A stretch of DNA of 64,000 bases from Piromyces finnis (GCA_002104945.1 MCFH01000026.1:558001-622000), one strand, 5' to 3'; shown: positions 1 to 14,658, counted from the first letter of the stretch. The notes: a model not told the origin generated them from the letters alone. Program-made: numbers and translations.

Positions 1-1476
1 ATAAAAAGTATTATATTTAGTAAAGACTATAAATATAATAATTAGTATTCTTGTTCGTATTCTTGTTAAATTTTTATTTTAATACCATTTTGTATTATAA
101 AAAGTAATAACCAATCTATTCTTAAATACATTTATACTTTTGAATATTGACTTTATTTAAGTAATGAATAGTGAAAAATCAAAATATATTGAAAATGTTA
201 GATTGAATATAGATATATAGCTTATTGCATTGTTTATTGACACATTGTTCAATAACCTAATATGAAAATGAAATATGTATTATGAATTATTATAGAAAGT
301 TGACTTTGACCTTTTTATCTACTCTTAATTGAATGATGCAAAAGTGAAAAAGAGAAAAGAAAAGAGAGAGAGAAAAAACTAAGTAGAAATAAAAAAAATA
401 CATAAAAATATAATAAAAGCATAAATCTATATTATTATTTATATAAAGGGGTAAATTACATTTTTTTTTGAAATTATTGCAAATTATTTTTTATTTTATT
501 TTTATTTTTTTTTTTTTCAATTCAATTTTTAATACATTATTAATATTTATTTATGTATCATGATTATTACATTGTCCATATCACATGTTACACTATTTTT
601 TTATGTTTAATTAATTAAAAATGAATTTTTCTTTTTCAAATTCAAGGATTAATTAATTAATGTATTGTCCATAAAAATTTGGGTTAAATATTTCTTTCCA
701 ATCTTTCTTTATTTTATTATAATTCTACATAATATCAAATACTCTACTGATATTACTTTATCTCTAACTTCATATTTTATTCATTGAGGTGATTTTATTT
801 CTTTTTTTTCATAATCATTTTTTTGGTTTATCCATAATAATTTTAGAGGAATTATAGCGAAGAGCTATCAATATGTTAAGTTTACGACAAATACCACCAC
901 TAAAGTCGGATGGTATTTTATTTTTTATGTTCTGTCCAATAACAATATGAAATGAATTCTATAGCAGTTTTTTTAGCTTCTTTTCTTGAATAACTTATAA
1001 TATACAAGGTTATTTCAATATATTCCAAAAGAGTATACTCATCCTATAGAGTATCTTATTGAGGATAATAGCTCTGAGTGATTACATTACCATGTCATTC
1101 AGTAGTATTCTTACCATCATAATAAATTTTATCAAGGGTCTGGTGGAATGAAAAGGAAGAGTAATCAGTAAACTAGTTTTACCAGAACCATTGGGTCCTA
1201 AAATTCCAAAACATTCCCGTTAATCCACACCGATGAATACATTATCAAAGGCAGACATGACAATACGACAACTATCTTTATTGGACACATGAAATTCTAC
1301 GTATTTCGAGGGATGATCCCGTTTAAGAGCTTTTTGAATTTCTTCTGGCATTAATTTTATTTCACTATATTCTTTAGCTTTTTTTTAAACTTTATTATTA
1401 ATTTAATTAAAATTGTAAATTATAATACATGTTATACAAAAATAAAAATAAAAATTAAAAAAAAATAGGTTTAAAT

Positions 1477-1510
1477 AAACACAAATGAATAAAAATTGGG
1501 TATAATGTAT
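1477..1510. repeat. Dispersed 34-bp repeat, copy 1
   Basis: A 34-base stretch beginning AAACACAAATGAATAAAAAT and ending in GGGTATAATGTAT recurs at 27579-27612. Similarity continues weakly downstream (TCTAGTCATTTTAAT against CCGAGTTATTTTTAAT). It could be the end of a dispersed mobile element. Confidence 0.7.
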
Positions 1511-1559
1511 TCTAGTCATTTTAATTAAAGTAAGAAAGCCACTATTATACTAAAGTATA

Positions 1560-1990
1560 ATAATTGTATTTGACTTCCAATGGGACACTGAATCAAAGAT
1601 CATAATTTTGTCATGGGACAAAATTATGATCTACATTGGTTGCGTTGGTCCTCCTGGCCTGTCTTACTATTTCTTCAGCATTGACGCTCTTGGATGTTGC
1701 TTCAAACCTTTTGAACACTGACTATTGCTGGCCAATAGCAAAAGGCATGATTTTGGTCAGAAGTTCTGCTGTTACCGTCAAGAATGGTGTTCTTTCGTAA
1801 GCGCCCGATTGAATCTGACACTTGCAAAGTTCTTTCCATTCCCTTGAATTGTAATTGATATTATTAAAACTTCTTCTCCCAAGAAGGAATTTAAATATTT
1901 TATTGCCCAAGCTAGAATAATCATACACATTAATATTCCCTGGATTATTAGAACTATTACTATCATTAACTAAATTACTATCCAAATTAG
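1560..1990 (-). pseudogene. Unidentified coding-like fragment inside the ABC remnant
   Basis: An 87-codon minus-strand frame (1722-1985) and a further open stretch at about 1620-1720 (with EEIVRQARRTNATN) lie between the TMD2 and NBD2 pieces of the ABC pseudogene. I do not recognise the sequence. It could be the ABC linker, or a fragment of an inserted retroelement gag. The adjacent hairpin at 1597-1632 suits an inserted sequence better. Confidence 0.3.
1597..1632. repeat. Perfect 16-bp-stem hairpin
   Basis: Arms AGATCATAATTTTGTC and its exact reverse complement flank a 4-base loop (ATGG). It lies within degenerate coding sequence and has no U-run typical of a terminator. Seen directly; function unknown. 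Confidence 0.85.
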
Positions 1991-4900
1991 AATTATTATC
2001 TTCACTATTGATATTCTTTAGCTAGCTTAACCATTTTAATTTGAATGTCTTCATGGTTACAAATTTTTTTGTATTAATTATAGATATCTACGTCTCCTTC
2101 TTTCAATTCTTTCATATAATGATCTTCAATTTTTTCAGGGTTTCTAAAACATCTTTTTTAGGATTATAAGTTTTTATGATAGTCTTTTTTCAACATATAA
2201 CCATAAAAACAGATACAAATAATTTTACCTACTAGGCGTGGAATGATTTTAGTTTTGGGATGAAGTAATTTCAAGATACTAATGTTGTATTGGAGTGCAT
2301 CATGTGAAATACCGGCGTGAATCATAATTTTAATAGTGCGGATTATACCATAATTTGGTATGGTAATGGGAAGGAAGAAGTAAAGTATGCTTAAATAACC
2401 CTCAATTAACATCAAGATCAGTAACCAAATAAATACTGTAAGCTTCTATAAAATACAATAAGTAGGAATAATATTTAAAATAAAGAAAATAAAAAAATTA
2501 CGGCTTTCGGACTTTAAATAGAAACAAAAATTATATTGTAAAAGAAGTCAACTTAAAGTACCGATAACAATTAACAAAGCTATTATAATAGTTGTATTAA
2601 TATAAAGAAGAGGGATAAAATTAAATACTACAAAGGAAAAACCTATTAAAATATAAGTGATCATAAACATTATATAATCGGAAATGAGAAAGAAAAACCA
2701 ATATCTTTTGTTGGATACCCCGTTCAATTGTTCAATTGTAATTATTTCAAAAGATTTTTAAATCTTTCACGAACAACGTTTGTACCATAAAAAAGATAAA
2801 GGAAATGATATACAAAGAATCAAAGTTAGCGTAATATACAGCTTAGGATCATAAAGTACCATTATTTTGAAATAGGTAAGAGGTTTAGAATGAGTAGAAA
2901 TTATTTCATTGATTTGATTAGTGGCTAAAATAGCATTAATCAAAGCATTAAGGGTAGGGAAGGAAATGAGACAAATGTCTATTGTTATAGATATTTATAT
3001 AATATATATACCTTATTTAGTGAAATTAATAACAAAACCAGAAACAAGATAAGGTATGTTGTATACTTCTCCATTAGTTTTAATTATTTCTTTATTTCTT
3101 CATGATTCATATAAAAATATTACCATTAGCTACTTCTTGTGCAATGACATCATTACTAATACTACCGTCACTATTTTTTATTTCATAATTCCATTGTTGA
3201 TGATGGAAATTTTCAGAAGACATTGCCCGACTTTTATATTTTGAAAAAAACGACACTATTAAGTCTGCTTTTGATTACTGGAAGGAAAAAAGCTATGAGA
3301 TATAAGGGAATGATAATATTTATAATGAAATGGTTCTTTTTGTCTAAGGTAAAACAAAAGACGATAAAAACAAATACGTAAAGCAGTATTCAACATACCA
3401 GGACGTTTTACCTTTTTTGATTTAAGGAAGATTTCTTACATTTTTAATATTTTCTAGGTTTCTTTTTACTTCTGTTTCGCGTTCCAAATGAACAAATAAT
3501 TCTTCAAGCATTGGTTCATTCAACGAGAAATTACTTGAAATGCTACCTCTAGCAATTTTTATATCCTTTAACATATGGGAAAATAAGCTAGAGGAGGTAA
3601 TTGGGAATTTCCAAGTGTAACTACTTTTATAAATGTTAATAGAAGTACCGGAAGGAATGTTATTATGATATTGCGATGTAGTTACAGAAAAATCAACCCC
3701 CCATATTTAGAATTGTCAATATCTAAACGAGTTTCCAGATTAGTATTGAAATGAATTCTAATAAAGATAATGTTGAGAATGAAGTAGAAGATGATACGTC
3801 ATTGGTTTTGATAATATAGGATTACCACCAAGACAACGAATAAACTCATGGATATGGATTAGCTTATGATCAACAATAATGTTTGCCTCATTCATGCAGT
3901 GGGTAGTTATAAAAATAATTCGATCTTTTTTCGCCTTTAATAACAAGTTGATATGTCTTTTTCATGGTCAATTTCCACCTTAAGAAAGGATACGATTGAA
4001 CAATAAATAACCATTGTATTGTAGATTATAAACCATCTCCGGGATGGTTACCATTATGGATATAAAGAAGCAAATCATAATAACTACAGTCTTTTTCTTT
4101 TTAACAAATTTAGTTATCACAACCGTAATACTGTACATGGCTAGGGTGTAGCATATAAATAATAGAGGTAGTAAAGAAAAGTATTTATAGTACCTAAAAT
4201 TTCAAAGGGATTAATTATTAAAATCACTGTTATGATAAATAATGATAGTGGGAAATAAATTAAAGTCCAAGTAAAGGAAAGAGGGTTAGCACCTTCTACT
4301 ACTAGTCCTTCTTTTATTTTATTTTCCATTTCTTCCACGAGATGAATACTCAAATGAAAGATCTGTCCAATTATAATGAACATAAGATAAGGATCTAAAC
4401 GATCAATTTTTTTTTATAATTAGATGATTTCTGGAATGATTAACTTAATGAACCAATAGCAATATTAATTCTTTTAATCGTATGATTAATTTTTCATTGA
4501 ATAATTACATTATCAGTGGCGTATTGAATTTGGATAAATTCTTTTTTGTATTTATTGTTTTGTTTGAAATCATATTGGGAATCAACATTAGAATCCATGA
4601 CATCTTTACCATATAAACTAATAGTATAATCAGTATAGTCATTTTCGAAAATAATAGAATAGAGATAAGCTCTTAAGGTGTCAACATGACCTATAAGTTG
4701 CTGTTCTGTTTCAAATATTTTTACTCTATTGGATATTCCTGTTGAAAGTTAGAATCCTTCATAACTTTTGTAATAAAGAAATCATCATTTATATTGTTAA
4801 CAGCTTGATGATTTAGTAAAATAAAAGCAACATAGGCAAAACGGATTTCTTTATTAAATTCAACTCTAAAATTATCCTTAATACTATCGATTTCACTACC

Positions 4901-5522
4901 GTCTAAAAAATCATAATAGAATGGAGTTTTTTTTTGCTGATTTCCGCCTAATATTTTTTAAATGTTTAAAAAAGATAATTTAATTATATATATTATATAT
5001 AATTAAATTTTAAAAAATTTATTATTTTGATGAATTTATAAAAAAAAATAAAACAACATTAATAAAACATATAAAAATAAATATAAATATAAAAATATAT
5101 ATAAAAATAAGATACAAACATATATTAATAATATTATATTAATCTAAATATTATCCATTATAATTACCTATTATTACTATTATTATTTTAATTATAAAAT
5201 TTTTATTTAAAATTATTAAAAAAAAAAATAAAGAAAAAATAATACTTACATAACGTTCCTATAGTTCAGAACAAATTGAAAAAATGAAGTTTTTTTTTTC
5301 TAAATATTTTCCAGTTTTTCCATAGTAAAAATTTTTAAATTGTTAAATAAATAATATACTAATAATTAAAAACCATTCAATATTATTAATTGGATATTTT
5401 ATTTATATAACTTCAGTATTATATTGAATACTTTTATAATTAACGTTATTCAATTTATTATCTTTCAGAAATAAATAAGGATTAATATCTTTAAAAATTA
5501 TAGATTATTTTTTATACCTAAA

Positions 5523-5706
5523 TATATTATAGATGGTATTAGGTAGAATTGAATCTAATATTTAAAAATTAAATAATAATATAATGGTAGAGTTATTGAT
5601 CCTAAATAAATTAAAATATTTTATATATTTGATGATTTTAATATTTATATTTTAAACTAATTATGCAGAAAGGAGGGACAGGAAAATGTCAAGTGATAAA
5701 ATATAA
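5523..5706. repeat. Dispersed repeat, copy 1 (partner at 6888-7050)
   Basis: The stretch containing TATTAGGTAGAATTGAATCTAA, then ATATTTGATGATTTTAA, then AATTATGCAGAAAG and CAAGTGATAA recurs in the same order at 6888-7050 with small changes. Both copies are non-coding. Probably the remains of an old duplicated or mobile sequence. Confidence 0.7.
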
Positions 5707-6149
5707 CTATAAACGGATATTATATTTATTTTATATATAAAGTTTATTATTATGATTGATATATAACTTCAAAGACATTATTTTCTTTCCTATACACAAT
5801 TCGTGGCTTGATTTTAGACTTGAATATTTAATACGAATACATAACTCTATAGGTTTTTAAAACAATGTAGTAAATTAATAATAAAAAATTAATTTAATTC
5901 TTTTGATTATTAATACATCAATTAAATTAATAAAATTTTTATTTGATCTAATTTGTTGAAGATTCTACTTTAATTAATTGATAAACTGTTTTAATTTTTA
6001 ATTTATTAAACTTTTGTAAATTTTATAAATTAAATTGATCTAGTTAAAACATTACAAAAATAGGCTAAGTAAAAAAAATATTTGTCCCCGTTTTTAATTA
6101 GCCTAAAATAAAAACAGAAAAGATTAAAAATTAAATTTAATATTTTAAC

Positions 6150-6197
<48 letters not shown>

Positions 6198-6775
6198 TAT
6201 GTCTATTAAATTTTATTATTCAACTTTTATTAACTTTAAACGAACGACTATTTTCAACAACTATTCAACATTCGTATGTCTATTTATTTATAGTTTTCAT
6301 TTTTATATATTTTTTCATCATTGAAAAAGTCGATAGCTGTTTAGTATTCTAATCAATGCTCCAAAAAATCCTACCAATTAATCTTTACTTATTAATATAA
6401 AAGATACGTTATAATATTTTCTGTATAAAAAATTACTCTATTTTATAAGAAATTCTTAGTATAAAATAGAATAGTGCTTTACTAAGCGCAATATTCACAG
6501 TATACTTTATTTGTTTTATATAGATTTATATAAATATAATATTATTAATAAATAAATACTACTTTGAGTTTTACTTGAACCAATTTGTATCACATGACAA
6601 TTTGCTTTGATTATTTTGTATTAAAAGTTATCAATTAAATCTATTTTATAATTTCAAATAAGCTGTTTTTTAGAACATTATAAATTACTTTTCCTTTAAA
6701 TTTCTTCTTTATATTGACTAATCATTAACTATTTTCTATAGTATAGGATGCCATCGTAAATATTTATTATTGAAA

Positions 6776-6892
6776 TTTAAATAATTTAAAAAAATAGAAT
6801 AGTTTAAAATCCCTAAAATATATATATATATTATTAAATAATTTAAAAAAATAGAATAGTTTAAAATCCCTAAAATATATATATATATCTAT
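6776..6892. repeat. Two-copy tandem repeat, about 60 bp
   Basis: The unit TTAAATAATTTAAAAAAATA followed by GAATAGTTTAAAATCCCTAAAA and an AT run occurs twice head to tail. Seen directly. Confidence 0.8.
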
Positions 6893-7050
6893 ATATATTA
6901 TAGGTGGTGGTATTAGGTAGAATTGAATCTAATGTTTAAAAAACTAAAGAGTTATTGATGTATATTACATATTTTATATATTTGATGATTTTAAACTTTA
7001 GCCAATTATGCAGAAAGCGGGACAGAAAAATGCCAAGTGATAATGTATAA
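6888..7050. repeat. Dispersed repeat, copy 2 (partner at 5523-5706)
   Basis: Second copy of the repeat described at 5523-5706, in the same orientation and about 1.3 kb away. Confidence 0.7.
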
Positions 7051-7594
7051 ATTGTATAATATATCATAAAATTATTTTCTTAATTCATCAATTAATAAAA
7101 TTAATTAATAAAATTTTAATTTAGAACTTGAATGTTTTATCTTAATTAAATTGTTTTAATTTTTAATTTATTAAACTTTTGCTAAATTTTTTAAATTTTA
7201 TAAATTAAATTTTAATTATGACATTTAATTTAATTTACTTTTTAATGGGAGGAGAAAAAATATATTTTTTTTTTTAACTAGTACTCATTTGGTTTTATCT
7301 ACACCGGCCGGCCATTCGTGGTAAAAAATTTTTATTTACTGGTATTGGAAAGGTCTGGAATAATTTATATATTACAATGTAAAGTTTATTAATTATCTAT
7401 TAGGTAAAGGATTTTATTTATAATTTTTTTTACAAACAGTTCGTCATAATATAATAGTAAATTAGAGGTATTTGTAATGATGCCAGATTTATCTTATTAT
7501 TAAAGAAATTATACTTTTATTTATTTATTTATTTTGGATGCAATGAATATTATTACTAACATTAATTTGTTTTAAACAAATTCATATACAATTT

Positions 7595-7632
<38 letters not shown>

Positions 7633-7772
7633 TCATATTTTTAATTATATAAAATTTGTAAGTAAAAATTGAATAAAACATTATAAATAAAAAGTTCTAT
7701 TTTTTTTTTCTTTATAAAAAATTACTATTAATATATATTATAAAAATTTGAACTAATATATCATCAATTATA

Positions 7773-8500
7773 AATGAGAATTAGTATCTTTAACGAAGGC
7801 TACGAACCAGATGTTAATGGCTTACTTGTATCTGTTAAATCGCTAGAAAAGGGATTAAGAGAACTAGGACATGAAGTTTTTATTTTCGTTCCCAGAAACG
7901 TAATATTCTAAAATTTTTTTGAACATCCATCCTTTGATTACACTCCTACTACAGATAATCATATAGCATTCATTCCGGGTAAACGAATTCTATTTAACGG
8001 AGATCGAGAATATATTATCTCTGTTTCAAGATAATATATCATTTGTTGAAAAGTACAATTTAGATGTTATTCAATCTGAATTTTTTGTGGTAGCTTTAAA
8101 AAATTGAAAAGTCGTGGTCGTGTTATCTTCCGGAATTAAATTGGAAAAGTTTAATATTGCTAAACAAGAATTTCAAAAAATTATTCCTGAGGATTCCTTA
8201 ATTTTTATTTATGTTGGAAGATTGGCAACAGAAAAGCGTGTTAATGAACTAATGGATGCCATATGTCAAATATTAAAGAAATATCATAATGTTCATTTTC
8301 TTGTTGGTCCCAATGAAGAAGCAATGAAAGAAATTGTCTCTAATTATAGTATCTAATGATGAATACTTAAAAAATACTTTTGAAAAATAATTTCAATGGT
8401 TTTGGGGTAGATTCTGATGAAAAGTTTATCGAAAAAGTTGAAATATTATTAAAAAACAATACTATTCCGAGCTACAGAAAAACCCGGTCAAAATATGCTA
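7773..8500 (+). pseudogene. Decayed GT4-family glycosyltransferase
   Basis: Starts with an ATG and the typical GT-B N-terminus: MRISIFNEGYEPDVNGLLVS, then VKSLEKGLRELGHEVFIFVP. That frame stops at about 7908. The C-terminal Rossmann domain is recognisable in the 8114-8356 frame: SGIKLEKF, then FIYVGRLATEKRVNELMDA, then HFLVGP. This order matches bacterial-type GT4 enzymes such as diacylglycerol glucosyltransferases, which move a sugar from a nucleotide-sugar to a lipid or sugar acceptor. The middle (7910-8110) is frameshifted and appears to have lost codons, and the end is broken near 8356-8500. Weak coding character continues to about 8780. A bacterial origin by transfer is likely but inferred. 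Confidence 0.78.
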
Positions 8501-8789
8501 TTGACACATCTATAATAAGGCTATCGAACATCATAATATAAAAAACCAAGTCCAAAATAGCAAGTCCAATGATAAACTTAATGATAGTGGTAATATCATA
8601 ATTAAAAATATTCTAAAATTTAATTCAAAGATATTATCCTTTATAAGGGATAAAATTAGAAATATTGGTTTAACAGTTCCAATTTTATTAGAAGAGCTTT
8701 TGATGACCGATTTTCAAAATAAGTTTAAATTTAATAATTACATAGAAATTAACATCCTTACTATGATACCTAGTTTTTTTTAATTAGTG

Positions 8790-9157
8790 AAATCTCGTTT
8801 GTTTCTTTATTATTATAAAAATAATTGTTTAAAAATACATGCTAATAAATAACATATAAAAAATATAAAGATAATAAAAAAGTTTAATATATTCATATAT
8901 AAATAATGAAGATATTTGATAATAAAAAAGATAATGAGTGGTAAATGTATATAATTAGCCATTTTATAATACACTTTATTTTTATTTTATATTTAATTTT
9001 TTAAGTTTAATTTTATAATTAATTCATTATTTTTAATTTATTTTTTTTTTATTTTTATTAACACATAATTGATTATATTATAAAACCTTATCTCATTTAC
9101 TCTTTTTTTTTTTTTTATAAATATTCTATTTAATCTAAAATTCTTTTTTTATATGTT
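8790..9157. other. AT-rich intergenic region
   Basis: Poly-A and poly-T rich sequence between the glycosyltransferase remnant and the 3' end of the esterase gene. I see no gene or clear signal in it. Confidence 0.6.
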
Positions 9158-10633
9158 TTACATAGATTGCTCGGCTAACCAAGCCCACATGTTACCTTTC
9201 TTGGTACAATTGGCATGTGTAATGTAATTCTTTGTAGAGGTAATAAGACCAGTTTCCTTATCAAAGGTTACATTTTCAAAGTCGGCTAGAGCTTTAGCGT
9301 TATCAAATTCAGTCTTGACATTGTCATTGAAAGCATAAACCCAAGAGTAGTGACCCATATAATGAGCATTAGGATAATCTTCACCTCTAACCTCGTCAGT
9401 TAAGGTTAAGTGAACATTCTTAGCACCAGCCTTTAATAATCTGTAGTAAGCGGGAATAGTTGATGATAATGGATCAATGGTAGTATCATCTTCAGACTGT
9501 AAGAACCAGATGTTGGCGTTTTTAGCTCCTTCAATCATTTCATCCGAAACGTTTTTGTTCATGTAGGCTTCACAAATTGGTTAGTAAGAGGCAAAAAAAT
9601 TACCATGTTCAAACATTAAGTCCATGGTCATGTAGCCACCATTAGAACAACCACCAACATAAATTCTCTTGGTATCAATATCCTTGTTGTTAGTAACATA
9701 ATCCTTAATAGCAGCAAATAAAGCATCTTCGTATATAGAGGTTTGTTTCTTTCCTGGTTCAATATCCGTGTTGTAGGTACCGTCACTCTTGTCCATCCAT
9801 ATAGTTGGAGTTTGAACAACAAGAATGTAGGCTGCCTTTTGTTTTTTGGTGGTGAAATACTTTTGAATATCTTTCCTAGCAAGGGCAGTAACTTCATTAC
9901 CTAATAAAGCGATATCAACATCAACACCACCCTCACCAGCACCATGTAACCATATAATTAATGGGTTTTTGACACCATCACGTTTTGCACTTTTTGGAGT
10001 GAAGGAAGCACGCTGTAAAGTAATATCACCTAAAGTGAACTTGTCCTTTTCCCAATTTGCAGATTCTGGAATAACATAGTTTTCCATTAAGTTTTTAGTG
10101 AAAGTTTTGAATGCAATATCCTTACCGTAAACAGTCTTACCTACCTTGAATGACTTATTTTCAACTAATTCTAAATTTAAGTCTAACATTTCAGGCCAGA
10201 CACTTCTACTCGTAGCATAATCGAAAGTGAATGGACTGGCATCACCGATAGAAGAATTTATGAGGTCAATGAAAACGGTACAAACCTTCAAATCGAAGGT
10301 AACAAAGTTAGTTGATTGTTTCTTTTGTTTACCATCTTTGTTAGAGTTATAGACATCAAGAATGACACGAGTAATATTACCAGTCTTAAGAATGAAAGTA
10401 TCCTTATCAACTCCAGTAACCTTATCTTCGAATTCAACAACAATCTTTGGAATAGCTGGACCCCATTCATAACCTTGAATAAACATTTGAGCATCAACAA
10501 CATACTTTGCCGAGTTAATTGGTTTTGGCTTGTGAATTTTTTCTGGTTTCTTTACAATGCATTTACCCCGGGCAGAAAGGGCATAGACTACAAAAACATA
10601 TAATAAAATTGGAAGAAAAAATTTATTATTCAT
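9158..10633 (-). pseudogene. Secreted alpha/beta-hydrolase esterase with one in-frame stop
   Basis: Start chosen at the ATG at 10633 (MNNKFFLPILLYVFVVYALS), because it gives a clean signal peptide; the upstream ATG at 10696 would add a Lys-rich stretch. After the signal comes an Ig-like N-terminal domain (about residues 30-180), then a Ser-hydrolase fold. The family is the bacterial-type esterases with an EstA-like Ig N-domain, probable deacetylases or feruloyl-type esterases acting on plant polysaccharide outside the cell. Visible parts are an oxyanion-side motif (IWLHGAGEGG), the nucleophile elbow GGCSNGGY (Ser about 330), acid candidate SEDD (about 382-383) and GHYSW with His about 428. 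Codon 351 is TAA (FFASY, stop, PICEAY), only about 20 codons after the nucleophile; the next 139 codons stay open in the same frame and keep the His. It is a very recent pseudogene, a sequencing error, or a readthrough case. Confidence 0.85.
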
Positions 10634-10696
10634 TATTTTTTTTATTTCTTTTTTTCTTTTTTTAGTTTTTTTTTTATTGTTATTTTTGATAACCAA

Positions 10697-11814
10697 TATT
10701 TTCTAATTATTTTTTATTTTAATATTTAAAAAATAGTTTTTGGTCTTTATAAATACCTTTTTTTTTTTTTTAGAAAAAAATCAATTTAAATAGTATATTG
10801 TATTATAATATATTGTGTAATCTACACAGACATAAATGCATATAAAATAGATAATAGATCTCATGGATACATCCATAAATGTATATGCATATGTATTATA
10901 ATATTTAAAGTATTACTCATAATTAATTAAAAAAAATTTAATGTTAATAGTGTTAAAAAGACCTTTTTTTTTACAATTATTAATATATAAGAGAATGTTT
11001 TATAATATTTATTTATTTTTAGGATATTCTACGTTATTTTTATCAATATTATATAACTAAATTTCTAAATAATATAATAATACCTTTTTTTCGGTTTTTA
11101 CTTCTGATTATATTCATGGATGATCATTTGCCAATAAATACAGTTTATGAATCATCCTACATTAATCAGTGATGGGAAACATTAATAATTGGATGAATAT
11201 AGCGTAAAGTTTAATAAATAATAATTTTTAATAAAAAATTATACAAAAAAAAAAGAAATATAGAAGTTTCTATATTATGGATATTCATTTAATTTATACA
11301 TTTTAATGGAAAAAAATTTCTATATATTTACTTATGGGTTTTTACTTTTTTATTTGTATATAAAATGTCATGGAATTGTTGTTAATATATTATTATTATT
11401 TTAAATAAGTTTATTAAATAGAATATATATTAGAATATAAAACAATAAATAATATGGAAAAAAGTAGTAGTAATAATAATATATACTTTTTTTAATTTTC
11501 ATATTAAATATATAATTATAATTAGCCAATTATAAATTTATTAGAATGATTTAAATTAATATATTAATATATGAATATATAAATGTTTTAAAAAAAATAT
11601 TTATTAATAAGTAAATGAATAAATAACTATTTAAATAAATTTATTAAATGTATATGATATTAATTATTTAAATAAATTATATTAAATGTATATGATATTA
11701 AAGGTGAATTCAAAGCATTTTAATAAAAATAAAAATGGAAGAGAATTCACTGGATTAAAAAGAAAAAATGTTAAAAATATCAAAGATTTAACTGTAGAAA
11801 CTTCAAACTAAAAC
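10697..11814. other. AT-rich intergenic region with a short tandem repeat
   Basis: No gene supported. A 38-bp unit (ATTATTTAAATAAATT then TATTAAATGTATATGATATT) is duplicated in tandem at about 11625-11700. Otherwise homopolymers and simple AT sequence. Confidence 0.6.
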
Positions 11815-13460
<1,646 letters not shown>

Positions 13461-13489
13461 AATAATATTTTAAAAAGTAATTATTAACT

Positions 13490-13563
13490 TTGTAATTAAT
13501 TGTTATCCATAATGTAAATGGTGTATGTTAATTAATTGTTATCCATAATGTAAATGGTGTATG
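13490..13563. repeat. Two-copy 35-bp tandem repeat
   Basis: The unit AATTAATTGTTATCCATAAT followed by GTAAATGGTGTATGT occurs twice head to tail, between the satellite and element A. Confidence 0.85.
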
Positions 13564-13726
13564 TAACAAATTAATGTATATATATTAATAAGCCACATTT
13601 AATTTTTATGTATTGTAATACTGTATCACAAATATTCACATTTATTCAAATTAGAAAAGTTGGTATTTATTAATAAATAAATTTAATATATTTTAGATTA
13701 ATTAATTTGTACCAAATAATAAAGTA

Positions 13727-14145
13727 TGATATAAAAATAATATGTGACTTGAACATATTATTATATTAGTAATTTTTCCTAATATTAAATTTATATAGAT
13801 TTATTATAATATTAATTATTTCTACAATGTATAAGAATATAATGTAAATGTACGACAAATGTAATATCATGTAATGTAAAAGAATATTGTAAATGAATGA
13901 TCCATATAGTTCCAGCCTTATAATTGGACAATTAATTATTAAGTAAGCCTCATTAGTATAAATAGACTAGAATAAATATTATTAAAAAGGGCTTCTTGTT
14001 TTAGTTAGAATTTTAATATTTGACAACGACAGAACGTTTTAGTATTTAGACAGAATAGAAATATTGGAACGTTATAAATAAAATTATTAATAAAATATAT
14101 ATTAATTAAAGTTTAATTCTTTCTACATAAAATTAACCCGTATCA
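13727..14145 (+). repeat. Element A 5' LTR (419 bp)
   Basis: Starts TGATATAAAAATAATATGTG and ends CCCGTATCA, with short inverted ends TGATA/TATCA. It is preceded by the AGTA target duplication and followed 3 bases later by the primer binding site. Confidence 0.95.
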
Positions 14146-14148
14146 ACT

Positions 14149-14166
14149 TGGTGGAGATATCGGGGA
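14149..14166 (+). promoter_or_regulatory. Element A primer binding site
   Basis: TGGTGGAGATATCGGGGA begins with TGG three bases after the LTR, as expected for pairing with a tRNA 3' CCA end. It predicts a primer tRNA whose acceptor stem starts GGAGATA. The first 15 bases recur after another LTR end at 55228-55242. The tRNA identity cannot be assigned from this window. Confidence 0.8.
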
Positions 14167-14658
14167 TAGAAAGAATAGTGTTTTTTTTTTTCGATTTTTA
14201 AAACAAGTTTTATTGTTATTTTCCTCCTTTACTACTTAGAAGTAGAAAAGGATATAAAAAGTTATTATTCTTTTAATAATATAATATAATTAAGTAGTTT
14301 ATACTAGACAGCTACAACGCTTGCGTATAAATTATTAAAGTTTAGTATATTTACTCCAGTTATTTATTGAGGTTATTTAAGAGTTGGTAACTACCATATC
14401 AGTTCTTAAATATTCATTAGGAGAGTAGAGCGCTTCCGGCAGCTATTAAAGAAATATCACCATTCTAACCCACTGTTAGAATAAAGTATTTATTAGTGAG
14501 GGCCCGAAGTGGAGGTCGAAAACTAAACTTGATAAATAAAATATATTAAATAATTAGTTTGTTATATTATTTTCAGTTAAATAAGTAAAAAAAAAAAAAA
14601 AAAAAATTTTTGTTTACTCATTAATACCTAACCCTTTAAATTTCAGTAAATTTTTGCT

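Larger units (their letters stand above)
820..4960 (-). pseudogene. Decayed ABCA-type ABC transporter
   Basis: Remnant of a full-size ABC transporter of the ABCA (lipid exporter-like) group, read right to left. Near 4900-4500 is the N-terminal region after the first helix, including a stretch like the ABCA pattern FxTxxxL...IQYATDNxIIQ. Around 3760-3950 are the NBD1 H-loop (ITTHCMNEA) and following residues, and near 3450-3520 the NBD1 end (LEELFVHLE). TMD2-like hydrophobic pieces follow at 3400-2000. NBD2 has Walker A (GPNGSGKTSLL) near 1180-1210 and a signature FSGG near 890-910. The Walker B-like part reads IIMDKP, so the catalytic Glu is lost. Many stops and frameshifts break every domain, and no open frame exceeds about 90 codons. 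The gene would have sat in a membrane and moved lipid-like substrates. Family assignment is firm; exact boundaries and introns are not. Confidence 0.82.
4961..7772. other. AT-rich intergenic region
   Basis: About 2.8 kb with no supported gene. It holds homopolymer runs, AT dinucleotide runs near 6165-6200 and 6820-6900, a long T run at 7599-7627, and the repeats listed separately. A small less AT-rich patch near 7300 (CACCGGCCGGCCATTCG) stands out but matches nothing I recognise. Confidence 0.6.

Noticed and set aside
2164-2415. 83-codon minus-strand frame as a separate gene
   Set aside because: Hydrophobic and in the position and orientation of the second membrane domain of the ABC transporter remnant; treated as part of it.
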